Origin: Acidobacteriota bacterium
Lineage (GTDB): Bacteria > Acidobacteriota > Blastocatellia > Pyrinomonadales > Pyrinomonadaceae
Reading direction: 5' to 3'
Length of the DNA: 64,000 nt
Assembly: GCA_016713675.1 (NCBI GenBank)
Contig: JADJOS010000001.1
Coordinates: 868,001 to 932,000, forward strand
Of the stretch, positions 50,813 to 59,498 are shown one piece after another. The notes beneath the pieces are model-generated. The model saw nothing but the letters and a program-made list of their open reading frames with translations. It searched no databases and had not been told where the DNA came from. How positions within the stretch are numbered: position 1 is the first letter of the stretch; every line of letters starts with the position of its first letter. A program made the translations under genes and the position numbers.

Positions 50813-52267
50813 ATGAACAATTGGTCAAAAGCAGCGAAATTTATCGTATTTGCTGCGATATTTACTACCACCTTGCAGGCTCAGACGATCGGCCAACCGT
50901 CGGTCGCAGATCTTTTGAAACGCATCGAAGAACTTGAGAAACAACTCAGGACGATCAGCGTCGAACTAGTAAAGTTACAAAATGCGAATGAGCCGTCTGC
51001 CGCCACAAACAAGGCAATATTACCTGCAGCCGAAACCGTCGCAGCCAAATCGACAGCGGTAACGCCCCCAAAGGCCGAACCGGCAGATGAAAAGAAGAAG
51101 AACCTCGGCGTAGATATCGGCAATGCCAGGCTCACACCGTACGGGACTATCTTTTTTAACGCCTTTGGTAACAGCAGCGGCACAAACAACGCCGACGTTC
51201 CGATATTTGCAACGCCGGCAGGCACCGGCAACTTTAGTGCCAGCGTGCGCCAGACAAGGCTTGGCGTAAAGCTCGAAGGGGCCAGAGTTGGCAGCGCCCG
51301 ACTCGCCGCTGTGATCGAAGCCGATTTCTTCGGCGGCTTTCCGTCGATCGGCATCGGTGAGAATATGGGGGTCTTTCGTGTTCGTCTGGCTAACGCCCGT
51401 CTTGATTGGGAGCGAACTTCGTTAACCGTCGGTCAGGACTGGATGGTTTTTGCACCTGTAAATCCCGTATCGATGGCAACTGCCGGTAATCCGCAGCTTG
51501 CCGCCGCCGGTAACAATTGGGCACGTCTGCCGCAAGTCAGGATCGATCAGAAGATTGGCGGCCATTTAACCTGGCAAGGTGCAGTCCTCGCTCCGCAAAC
51601 CGGCGATTTTGCTGCGAATGCCGCTTTTGCCGTTCAGCCAACCAGCGGTGCCGCCTCAAATGTCCCGTTTTTTCAGAGCCGTTTCGCGTATAGCGACAAA
51701 GCATGGTTTCGAACGAAAAAACCTGGCTCGATCGCGATCTCCGCACATTACGGCCGATCAAAGGTGTTTACCGGAACAGCGAACGTCAGAAATGATATCG
51801 AGTCATTGGGAGTGGCACTCGACTGGAACTTCCCGCTCGCTGATCGCTTGTCCTTTCTGGGCGAAGCCTTTTTTGGCCGCAATCTGGGCGGTTTTCAGGC
51901 CGGAGTTTTTCAGAGCTACAATAATGATTTTGCATATCGGCAGGGCACAACGCTCGTCGCGGGCGGCGTTCGCTCGATCGGCACCCGCGGTGGTTGGGTG
52001 CAGCTCGGATACACACCGCCGATTATGAAAGACCGGCTCGGCATCTACGGCTCTCTGGGGATAGATGATCCAAATGACAAAGACTTGATTACCGTATCAA
52101 ACCGAGAATGGCGAACCCGCAATTTGGCGTTCGCAGGAAATCTGGTTTACAGGTTCACTCCTCAGTTTACAGTTGGCGCCGAATTCCGGCGGATAATAAC
52201 GACCTACCTCCTTAGCGGTCGCAGGAGTTCAAACCATGTTAATCTGGGCGCTTCATATTCGTTTTAA
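50813..52267 (+). CDS. Outer-membrane porin-like protein
   Basis: A 484-residue protein with a signal peptide (about 1-24, ending LQAQ). A short coiled-coil SVADLLKRIEELEKQLRTIS (about 30-50) as in trimeric DcaP/OprP-type porins is followed by an Ala/Lys-rich linker and a long beta-barrel region of alternating strands. The C-terminus ends in Phe (NLGASYSF), the outer-membrane insertion signal. It probably lets small solutes, such as the anion used by the respiratory cluster, cross the outer membrane. It has a Crp/Fnr-type box 51 bases upstream and a hairpin terminator 35 bases after the stop, so it forms its own unit of the regulon. Confidence 0.85.
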   Translation: MNNWSKAAKFIVFAAIFTTTLQAQTIGQPSVADLLKRIEELEKQLRTISVELVKLQNANEPSAATNKAILPAAETVAAKSTAVTPPKAEPADEKKKNLGVDIGNARLTPYGTIFFNAFGNSSGTNNADVPIFATPAGTGNFSASVRQTRLGVKLEGARVGSARLAAVIEADFFGGFPSIGIGENMGVFRVRLANARLDWERTSLTVGQDWMVFAPVNPVSMATAGNPQLAAAGNNWARLPQVRIDQKIGGHLTWQGAVLAPQTGDFAANAAFAVQPTSGAASNVPFFQSRFAYSDKAWFRTKKPGSIAISAHYGRSKVFTGTANVRNDIESLGVALDWNFPLADRLSFLGEAFFGRNLGGFQAGVFQSYNNDFAYRQGTTLVAGGVRSIGTRGGWVQLGYTPPIMKDRLGIYGSLGIDDPNDKDLITVSNREWRTRNLAFAGNLVYRFTPQFTVGAEFRRIITTYLLSGRRSSNHVNLGASYSF

Positions 52268-52302
52268 GGCCCCAGCGCAACAGCAAGAATGGTCGAATTG
52301 CA

Positions 52303-52329
52303 AAACGGGCACCTTTTGAGTGCCCGTTT
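52303..52329 (+). terminator. Hairpin terminator after the porin gene
   Basis: AAACGGGCAC pairs with GTGCCCGTTT around a seven-base loop, followed by a T-containing stretch. The same hairpin type lies at the same distance from the true tRNA-Asn (60645-60675), so it may instead be a diverged copy of the tRNA terminator. Confidence 0.7.
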
Positions 52330-52340
52330 CGGTTTGATCT

Positions 52341-52388
52341 AATTGGCTCCGCAGGTAAGACTCGAACTTACAACCCTTCGGTTAACAG
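52341..52388. repeat. 3' part of tRNA-Asn, 48-bp direct repeat (attachment-site-like)
   Basis: These 48 bases are identical to 60686-60733 and cover the CCA end, acceptor 3' strand, T arm, variable loop and the anticodon loop (GTTAAC) of tRNA-Asn in the same orientation. Similarity stops inside the anticodon stem. The fragment cannot form a tRNA. A tRNA 3' fragment repeated 8.3 kb from the intact gene is the usual footprint of tyrosine-integrase insertion. Confidence 0.8.
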
Positions 52389-52899
52389 TCGATGCCTTCT
52401 TGTAACATACGTTAACTAACGAAAGTTCATGGGTGGCCGTAGCCTTTTGTTGCCCCTTGATTTAGGGCCATTTTCAGTCATTACTTGTAACAAGCGGTAA
52501 CATTGGTTAACACCGCAGTCATAGAAAACTTTCTAGATAACCGAAGTAACTCAGGTAAAGAAAGGTATACAGCACCCAAGAGAACGGATTGAGAAATGAA
52601 GTGGGTCGCTTCGAGTTAGTGGCTGGCATTCACCGGATAGCGTTGACCCCAGTTGCGATGCAAAATCGGTATCGACAAATTCAAGATAAGGAAAGGACCA
52701 AGTTCGATGAGGCGGTTTTCACTCTAAACAATCTATGGTAACTCACTCGGTAACACTAGCAATATACACTTGGTCGCCGCGATTCTCGCCACCACGTAGG
52801 TAAAAATATTTGGTACGGCACAAAATAGTGGAACAGGAAACCGACAGCATATCAACGTGCCAAGATTTATTCGAACCCAGCTGCCTTCCAGCCCAGCTC
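52389..52899. other. Non-coding stretch beside the tRNA fragment
   Basis: No gene is supported in these 511 bases. Several GTTAAC/GGTAACA-type motifs occur (for example near 52410, 52489-52510, 52736 and 52750), reminiscent of integrase arm sites. A 59-codon open stretch (about 52563-52742) containing FELVAGIHRIALTPVAMQNR has no start with a binding site and may be decayed coding DNA of an old element. Confidence 0.4.
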
Positions 52900-55083
52900 T
52901 TAGTTAAATTCGGCGGCTCGTCTGATCAGATCTTCTATGCCCGGCTCCTTTAGATTGCGGGGCTTTCCGGGGTGAATTATCGAGACTTGGCATCCCTCGG
53001 CGGCTTCGACTAACTGGCGGTAAGTGCCGGCGTCGGGATCGGCGATATACGCTTGCTTCTCGGCGTTGTAAGCGAACATTCGCGGATTAAGGTTCGTGCA
53101 TTCGTTACAGGTCGTGCAGCGAGTTGACTCGATGTACGGATCGTCGCCGTGTTTCTCGGCGACGGGTTCGACGTTCGTTGCGGCAACGGCGGCTACGGGT
53201 TCCGATGCGGCAGCGGCTTCGGCCTGCGGAGCCTCGGCCGTCTGCGGCTGCACAGTCGTCTCTGCCAACCGTGACTTTAGCTCTTTGGCTAAAAGTCGTT
53301 TCGCATGCGAATTATGGATCCCGCCGAGTTCCTGCAGACTGTGCCACATTGTAAGGCATCGCCGCGTTTCGCGCAGCAACCGATCATCAACTATCGCCCG
53401 CCGCACGCAGCCGTCTGAGTCAACGAGCATGACGACCGGTATCTCGTTTGGCATACTGGCAACCACGGTCTCTAAAGCCTTTGGAACCGGGATCAGAACG
53501 TCGATGCTTTCGTCTGTCGGAACTATTGCGAAGTGCCCGAAGAACCGGTCGTCCATAGACATGAAGTCCGCGAGTGTGAACGCGAGGGTCTCTGATCCCG
53601 CCTGCAGAGTTTCGTCTTCGAATGCAAAATTGTGGACCGGCCAATCATCGTCAAGACTCGGATTTTCACTGACCGCGAGCCGCGTCGCCCAGTCGGATCC
53701 GGCCGACGGGTCATAGACCATAGCCGGAAATACACGCGATTCCATCGCTGCGGCCGCCACCAAATAAGGCGGCACATCTGCGTTGTGGCCGGTCGCACCC
53801 GAAAATACACTGAACAGAGCCGGCCCTTCGTACGACAGAGCACGGATCATCGATTCACGCATCGAAAAGAGATGCGATGCACCGGACTGATATACGAAAA
53901 CGTCCGTCAAACCGATAGCGGTGTCTACGATCTGGCGGGCCCGCAGGCCCAGTGCAACGTGGCCTTCGGCGACCTTTGACGGTTCAAGAACATCATCCGT
54001 GCGGACAAGCACCTTGATCGGCAATCCCGCAGCGAGAAGCTCGACCATCTTTGCCGTATCGACAGCATCAAGCGTTCCGGCATCCGTGCAGACGAGATAG
54101 TCGGGCAGTTCAGCAAGCTCTTCAGCATCGAGGCCGTTAGCACCGAAACCGTCAAAGAGAACGTCGTGTACCGATTCGCGATACTCGCCCTTTGTCTCGA
54201 GGTCGGCAATCGCAAGTGTTCTCAGCAATTCCACGGCTTCATCGTGCCTCTCCTGGTACGCGTCGAGTGCATCACAACACTTAAAAAACGCAAAGGAGTA
54301 AGGCTCATCAACGTTCTTTCCGACCGGATAGAATCGTTGTCTTTCCAACACTTCGATAAGGCCCTTGATCCTTGTGCGTCGTTCTCCCGAAAGCTCAAAA
54401 CCCGGCTTTCCTTCCACTAAAATCCGCGACATCGCATTAAAATCGAAGGTTGTCCCAAATGACGTTCCGACGCCCGCTCTAAGCCGGTCAGGCGCACGCC
54501 CGGCGGCCGAGCCGACGGTTTCGGCGTCGAGAATGTCGCGGAGCCTTAGCATTAGCCGCTCCGCCTTCTCCCGAAACCGCTTTGCTTTGGTCTCCTGGAC
54601 CGCGTTCCACGCATGATATACGACGCGTGACGGAAATTCTGCATCTGCATCGACCAACGTTCCGGCTGCGTCAAAATGTGACCATAACTTTTTGGCTGAA
54701 TCTTCCATCGACGGATCGGCATTGTTCGAAAGTCGTGCGGCCGCATCGTTCCACAGCTTCCCGAAGTCGCCCGAGCCGTTCGTAGTCGATCCCTTTCGCA
54801 ATTCCAGTTCTAATTTGTAACCGTGGCGGGCAATGCGGTCACGATCGGCGCTTTCGCCCAACGACTCGACCGCATCATCGATGAGATGGCTGAGGGATAA
54901 GACAGCCCGGTCAGGAGTTCCGTTGACGTTGAGTATCAATGGGAGGTCATACCTCAACGAAGCGAGGTCACTGACTCGGGCGAAAAGAGCAGGCCGGTAT
55001 GAGCCATCAAGCGGCTGCAATTTCGACCCTTCACGGCGGCCCGTAAGATAGAATGCGATCTGATCTTGGAAATTCGCTTGCAT
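52900..55083 (-). CDS. Ferredoxin-tailed protein of the 2-oxoacid:ferredoxin oxidoreductase operon
   Basis: A 727-residue protein, last gene of the operon. The first two-thirds (about 1-590) show no clear known domain, though GLTDVFVYQSGASHLFSMRE with FSVFSGATGHNADVPPYLVA resembles the central region of large pyruvate:ferredoxin oxidoreductases. An Ala/Glu/Pro-rich linker (about 605-645) leads to a C-terminal ferredoxin-like part with CTTCNECTNLNPRMF (about 658) and a last Cys in AAEGCQVSIIHPG (about 700), giving four ligands for one [4Fe-4S] cluster. It most likely accepts or shuttles electrons for the KorAB-like enzyme encoded ten bases upstream. I know no named family with this composition. 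Confidence 0.75.
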   Translation of the reverse strand: MQANFQDQIAFYLTGRREGSKLQPLDGSYRPALFARVSDLASLRYDLPLILNVNGTPDRAVLSLSHLIDDAVESLGESADRDRIARHGYKLELELRKGSTTNGSGDFGKLWNDAAARLSNNADPSMEDSAKKLWSHFDAAGTLVDADAEFPSRVVYHAWNAVQETKAKRFREKAERLMLRLRDILDAETVGSAAGRAPDRLRAGVGTSFGTTFDFNAMSRILVEGKPGFELSGERRTRIKGLIEVLERQRFYPVGKNVDEPYSFAFFKCCDALDAYQERHDEAVELLRTLAIADLETKGEYRESVHDVLFDGFGANGLDAEELAELPDYLVCTDAGTLDAVDTAKMVELLAAGLPIKVLVRTDDVLEPSKVAEGHVALGLRARQIVDTAIGLTDVFVYQSGASHLFSMRESMIRALSYEGPALFSVFSGATGHNADVPPYLVAAAAMESRVFPAMVYDPSAGSDWATRLAVSENPSLDDDWPVHNFAFEDETLQAGSETLAFTLADFMSMDDRFFGHFAIVPTDESIDVLIPVPKALETVVASMPNEIPVVMLVDSDGCVRRAIVDDRLLRETRRCLTMWHSLQELGGIHNSHAKRLLAKELKSRLAETTVQPQTAEAPQAEAAAASEPVAAVAATNVEPVAEKHGDDPYIESTRCTTCNECTNLNPRMFAYNAEKQAYIADPDAGTYRQLVEAAEGCQVSIIHPGKPRNLKEPGIEDLIRRAAEFN

Positions 55084-55092
55084 CTTCTTTAT

Positions 55093-56085
55093 CTAAACGT
55101 GTGTTGCTCCCTCCGGCCAGACAGTGAATTTGTCTAACTCAGCGTTTAGTCCATTTTTGACCATTTCAGCCGTTCTGAGCCGCGGATCATGCCGAACGTC
55201 CTCGTAGCACGGAATATCGTCATCACGATAAAGAATACCGACCGGAATCGGATCATCGCTCGATGCGATTTCGCGGGCACGGTTCATGTTTGCGGGGTCG
55301 TGCTCTTCCATTTTCGTGTAGACCTTCGCAAGGGACGGACTGATCTCGAGGCCGTTCTCGTGATGTAGCAGAAGGATGCGTTGCGGATCGTGCATCCACG
55401 GATCCATCTGTTTTGGAAGCCACTCCGGGCAACGCTGTACGATACGTATGAATGAAAAGCCCTTATGATGAAACGCTGACGAGACAACCTGATAGAGCAC
55501 CTCAGGTATCCAATCAACGACTTGAGCGACGAATGAGACATTCGAAATTCCGAGTGTGACAGTCAGCGGATTCAATGCCTCTAGGTACGATCCGCGAGGC
55601 GTCGTGTTGCTTTTGGTTCCGATCGGTGAGGTTGGCGAGGCCTGTTTTTTCGTCAAGCCATAGATCTGGTTGTCATGGAGCATCATGGTCAGGTCCATGT
55701 TGTAGCGGATCGCGTGTATCCAATGCGCCGCACCGATGCTGCAGCAGTCTCCGTCGCCGGTATTCACAAAAACGTCGAGTTCCGGACGTGCGAGTTTGAT
55801 GCCTTCAGCGACCGGCAACGCACGGCCGTGGATACCGTGAAAGCCGTATGTATTCATGTAATGCGGCAGACGGCTCGAACAGCCAATACCAGACACGAAC
55901 ACCGTCTTTTCCGGCAGCAGCCCTTCATCCCGGCACAGCCGCTGAACGGCGGTCAGGATCGCGTTGTCGCCGCAGCCGGTACACCAGCGAGGAACACCTT
56001 TCTGGTAGTCCTCAATCTCATGGTGTTCATCATACATTCGGAGCAAGCACTCGCTTGCACTGATGGTTTGAGTCGCAGCTTTCAT
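55093..56085 (-). CDS. 2-oxoacid:ferredoxin oxidoreductase, beta (TPP) subunit
   Basis: A 330-residue thiamine-diphosphate subunit. RWCTGCGDNAILTAVQRLCR (about residues 31-50) provides Fe-S/TPP-region cysteines, GIGCSSRLPHYMNTYGFHGI is the family signature, and GDGDCCSIGAAHWIHA with the later HDNQIYGLTKKQASPTS forms the Mg-TPP motif. This matches KorB/PorB of two-subunit enzymes acting on 2-oxoglutarate or related 2-oxoacids. It starts in an ATGA overlap with the alpha subunit gene (56082-56085), so I prefer that start over the longer frame to 56157. Cytoplasmic; it produces reduced ferredoxin and acyl-CoA, or runs in reverse to fix carbon dioxide. Confidence 0.93.
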   Translation of the reverse strand: MKAATQTISASECLLRMYDEHHEIEDYQKGVPRWCTGCGDNAILTAVQRLCRDEGLLPEKTVFVSGIGCSSRLPHYMNTYGFHGIHGRALPVAEGIKLARPELDVFVNTGDGDCCSIGAAHWIHAIRYNMDLTMMLHDNQIYGLTKKQASPTSPIGTKSNTTPRGSYLEALNPLTVTLGISNVSFVAQVVDWIPEVLYQVVSSAFHHKGFSFIRIVQRCPEWLPKQMDPWMHDPQRILLLHHENGLEISPSLAKVYTKMEEHDPANMNRAREIASSDDPIPVGILYRDDDIPCYEDVRHDPRLRTAEMVKNGLNAELDKFTVWPEGATHV

Positions 56086-57980
56086 GAAAGTGCCTCCAGT
56101 ATCACGCGGCGGACCGTGTTCGGTTTGAGCGGAGTACCGCGGCACTCGCTCCAGCAATCTATGTCAAAGAGATATCGTGACCGCAGCAGCATCGCGAGTG
56201 CGGAGTATCGCCGATTTGTCTCATCGATGATCTCGTCATTGGGATCGTCGCTCCAGTTGTTTTCGATCGTGATTATCTTCTTGAATCCGGCGAGTATCTC
56301 TTTTATCCCTGGCGGCATCGGTTGAATAAACGTTAAGTGAAGCGACGAAACCCGTTTTCCCTCTTCGCGAAATTCCTCGACAGCCTCTTCGATCGCACCT
56401 TTCGTACTTCCCCAACCGATCACCAGAAGATCCCCAGTCGGGTCGCCAAAGACGGTCGGCGGCATAAGCGTCTTCTGAAGGGCGGCAAGCTTCAAGCTCC
56501 TTGCCCGCATTCCCTGTTGATTGATCTCTGGGTCGTATGCGACGTGGCTGTTTACGTCATGAGCAAGGCCGGTCAGCGTGTGCATTCCGCCCGGCTGTCC
56601 GGGAATAAAGCGGCGTGCGAGCCCAGTCTTCGGATCCCAGTCGTACGGTTTTGCACCAGCCGGAACGGCACTCTGGTCGATCGGGGGTGCCATCCACGCC
56701 TCGTCGAACGTTGGGCGTGTGAATGGCTGCTGAGAAGTTGCCAGGTTTGCATCCGAAAGGATCACGACGACCATATTGAACGTCTCGGCGATCTTGCGGG
56801 CCGTAATAACCGAGTAGAAACATTCCTCGATCGTTCCCGGAGCTATCACCACCTTAGGAGCGTCGCCGTGGCTGCCAAAGATCGTTGTCATCAGGTCGCC
56901 CTGCTCCGTCTTGGTCGGCTGTCCTGTACTTGGCCCGCCGCGCATTACATTGACAACGACCAACGGTATCTCGCCCATGACTGCCAATCCGATCGCCTCT
57001 TGCTTTAGAGAGTAACCGGGTCCGGAAGTGATCGTGACCGTGCATTTTCCGGCATATGAGGCACCGATCGCAAATGCACAAGCTGCGATCTCGTCCTCAG
57101 CCTGATGGACAATGCCGCCTACCTTTTCGAACGCGTCGCTTAAGTAATGCGAAGCTGAAGTTGCGGGCGTTATCGGGTACATCGCACAGATCTCCATACC
57201 CGATGCGAGCACGCCGAGCGCAAGAGCGGTGTTTCCGTTGACGACTATTTGAGGTTCGGTCGTTTTGGAAGACGGTATCTCGTATCTAAAGTCCAAATTG
57301 GCCTCGGCCCATGCAAAGCCCGCCTCGAGCAGTTCGATATTTGTGTTGATGACCGCTGCTGATTTTTTGCCGAATGTAAGTGCGACCTGATTGCGGGCGA
57401 TCTGCAGGTCGAGGCTGTACGAACTGCATAGCATGCCAAGGGCGAACATGTTCTTGCCCCTGCGGGAATCGGTGACGTGCTTATGGCACTCCTCTTCCAT
57501 GGGAATCTCGTAGACACGATATCCGGCTGCCACAAGCTGGTCGTATGTCTCAATGTACGAATTTTTGATGCTCGGATTTTGATCATCACGCCACATCGAC
57601 TCGAGCAGGATGGTACAGCCCGGTTTTAACTCATTTGACCGAACACGGCCGAGCAAGACCTGCTCGTTGAACGCGACGACGAGGTCTGTCTCGTTGCCGC
57701 CGTTGGTCACTCGCTTTTCGCCAATACGGATGCGGTTGCCGCTCGCTCCCGCAACGCTGCGCGCTGGCGGGCGGATCTCGGCCGGAATGATCTCGACCGT
57801 CCAAACACCGTGACCCATTTGGGCGACGATCGAGCCGAATGACTGGCCGCATTTTTGTGCTCCCTCGCCCGAGTCACTTATGATCTCAACGATGTGTTCC
57901 TTAAGCCTGGCAGACACACGATTTACGTGATTGCCGTTTGTGGCCGATACGTTCGGTTTTATATTGTCACCTAATTGCAT
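56082..57980 (-). CDS. 2-oxoacid:ferredoxin oxidoreductase, fused gamma-alpha subunit
   Basis: A 632-residue subunit. The N-terminal 190 residues are the gamma domain (SGEGAQKCGQSFGSIVAQMG, TDLVVAFNEQVLLGRV), followed by the alpha domain from about 250: MYPITPATSASHYLSDAF, HQAEDEIAACAFAIGASYAG, TSGPGYSLKQEAIGLAVMGE and RGGPSTGQPTKTEQGD. The gamma-alpha fusion is typical of KorA-type enzymes in bacteria. It overlaps the beta subunit gene by four bases and the upstream NfnB-like gene by one base, giving a tightly coupled operon in which ferredoxin made here can be used by the neighbouring transhydrogenase. Confidence 0.93.
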   Translation of the reverse strand: MQLGDNIKPNVSATNGNHVNRVSARLKEHIVEIISDSGEGAQKCGQSFGSIVAQMGHGVWTVEIIPAEIRPPARSVAGASGNRIRIGEKRVTNGGNETDLVVAFNEQVLLGRVRSNELKPGCTILLESMWRDDQNPSIKNSYIETYDQLVAAGYRVYEIPMEEECHKHVTDSRRGKNMFALGMLCSSYSLDLQIARNQVALTFGKKSAAVINTNIELLEAGFAWAEANLDFRYEIPSSKTTEPQIVVNGNTALALGVLASGMEICAMYPITPATSASHYLSDAFEKVGGIVHQAEDEIAACAFAIGASYAGKCTVTITSGPGYSLKQEAIGLAVMGEIPLVVVNVMRGGPSTGQPTKTEQGDLMTTIFGSHGDAPKVVIAPGTIEECFYSVITARKIAETFNMVVVILSDANLATSQQPFTRPTFDEAWMAPPIDQSAVPAGAKPYDWDPKTGLARRFIPGQPGGMHTLTGLAHDVNSHVAYDPEINQQGMRARSLKLAALQKTLMPPTVFGDPTGDLLVIGWGSTKGAIEEAVEEFREEGKRVSSLHLTFIQPMPPGIKEILAGFKKIITIENNWSDDPNDEIIDETNRRYSALAMLLRSRYLFDIDCWSECRGTPLKPNTVRRVILEALS

Positions 57981-59470
57981 TAGCGTACCGCCCTTACTCG
58001 TGCAAAATTGTGTTCGCGGACGTCAATTCCGAACAGCGTGTTCGTCCGTTCCGCACGCCCGACATCGCGAATTCCCAAGTAACCTTTCATGCCGCGTGCC
58101 GCCTTGCGACCGGCTCCCATCGCTTCGATCACAGTTGCCGCACCGGTAACAATGTCGCCGCCGGCGAAAACGCCCGCCATTGAGGTCATTAGATCGTCAT
58201 TGGTTTCGATGTAGCCCCATTTATTGAGCTTCAATTTCGAGGTCTGGCCGATGATCGGATTGGCGTTAGTGCCGATCGCGAAAACAACCTGATCGGTCTC
58301 TATCTCAAATTCACTTCCCGGAACGGCAACCGGACGTCTTCGTCCCGAGTCGTCCGGCTCTCCGAGTTCCATCCGGATGCATCGCATTGCGCAAACTGAG
58401 CCTTCCCCGTCATCGAGGATCTCGACCGGATTGCTCAGCCAGTGAAATTCGATCCCCTCTTGTTCTGCGTGATGAACTTCCTCGGCGCGCGCCGGAGCTT
58501 CGGCCTTCGATCGCCGATAAACGCAGGTAACGTTCTCGGCCCCGAGCCGTTTGCTGACTCGAAGTGCGTCCATCGCGGTGTTTCCCGCTCCGACGACGAC
58601 GACATGCTTGCCTAGCGGCAGCGGCGTGTCGACTTTCGGAAACTCGCGGGCCTTCATTAGGTTGCAGCGTGTCAATAGCTCGTTTGCCGACAGCACGCCG
58701 TTGAGCGAATCACCGGGAATTCCGAGCATTGTCGGATATCCGGCACCGGTGCCGATGAATACAGCATGGAAACCGAGTTCCTTGATCATCTGCTCGATCG
58801 TGAAAAGCCGCCCGACAAGCGTATTGCATTCGAATTTAACGCCGAGTTGTTCTAATTTCTCGATCTCGGCATCGACAACTGTGTTCGGCAGCCGAAAATC
58901 AGGAATGCCATAGCGAAGTACCCCGCCCGGCTCGTGAAACGCCTCAAAGACCGTCACTTGGCAGCCGGCCTTCGCCATGTCAGCGGCGCAAGCCATTCCG
59001 GCCGGGCCGGAACCGACGATTCCGATCTTGAACACAGTTTGTTCTATGTATGGAAGATTTACCCAGCGATTTTGTATCGCGAGATCACCGACGAATCGTT
59101 CCAAACGGCCGATAGCGACCGGAACGAGGTTCTCGCCGACAACGCAGACGCCTTCGCACTGGTTTTCCTGGGGGCACACACGGCCGCAAACCGCCGGGAG
59201 CAGGTTTGTGCCGGTGATGACGTCATATGCACCTCGAAAATCCTTCTCGCCGATCCTCTGTATGAATCCCGGAATGTTTATGTTTACAGGACAGCCGTCG
59301 ATACATTTCGGATCGGGGCAGAAAAGGCAGCGTGTCGATTCGAGAATGGCCTCGGGTTCCGTGTAGCCGCAGTTCACCTCTTCGAAATTCGTTGCCCGAA
59401 CGACCGGGTCGAGTTCACGGACCGGCGTCCGTTCCTGTGGAATGCTTCGTATTGTCCGCTTCTTCGCCAT
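57980..59470 (-). CDS. NfnB/GltD-like FAD, [4Fe-4S] oxidoreductase
   Basis: A 496-residue protein. The N-terminal Fe-S domain has STRCLFCPDPKCIDGCP (about residues 45-62) and AVCGRVCPQENQCEGVC (about 92-108). Two dinucleotide folds follow: IGIVGSGPAGMACAADMAKA (about 148) for FAD and KHVVVVGAGNTAMDALRVSK (about 288) for NAD(P). On its own this would be called a glutamate synthase small subunit, but no large subunit gene is present. The upstream partner is an NfnA-like flavoprotein, so NfnB of a ferredoxin-dependent NADH:NADP transhydrogenase is the better name. It is 28 bases downstream of that partner. Confidence 0.9.
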   Translation of the reverse strand: MAKKRTIRSIPQERTPVRELDPVVRATNFEEVNCGYTEPEAILESTRCLFCPDPKCIDGCPVNINIPGFIQRIGEKDFRGAYDVITGTNLLPAVCGRVCPQENQCEGVCVVGENLVPVAIGRLERFVGDLAIQNRWVNLPYIEQTVFKIGIVGSGPAGMACAADMAKAGCQVTVFEAFHEPGGVLRYGIPDFRLPNTVVDAEIEKLEQLGVKFECNTLVGRLFTIEQMIKELGFHAVFIGTGAGYPTMLGIPGDSLNGVLSANELLTRCNLMKAREFPKVDTPLPLGKHVVVVGAGNTAMDALRVSKRLGAENVTCVYRRSKAEAPARAEEVHHAEQEGIEFHWLSNPVEILDDGEGSVCAMRCIRMELGEPDDSGRRRPVAVPGSEFEIETDQVVFAIGTNANPIIGQTSKLKLNKWGYIETNDDLMTSMAGVFAGGDIVTGAATVIEAMGAGRKAARGMKGYLGIRDVGRAERTNTLFGIDVREHNFARVRAVR

Positions 59471-59498
59471 TTGGACCCAACTCCGTGCCTAATAATTC

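Noticed and set aside
52563..52742. Open stretch of 59 codons as a real small gene
   Set aside because: There is no start codon with a binding site and no recognisable domain. It is kept only as possible decayed element DNA.
57980..59470. Annotation as glutamate synthase small subunit (gltD)
   Set aside because: No gltB large subunit gene is nearby, and the NfnA-like partner directly upstream makes an NfnAB-type transhydrogenase more likely.
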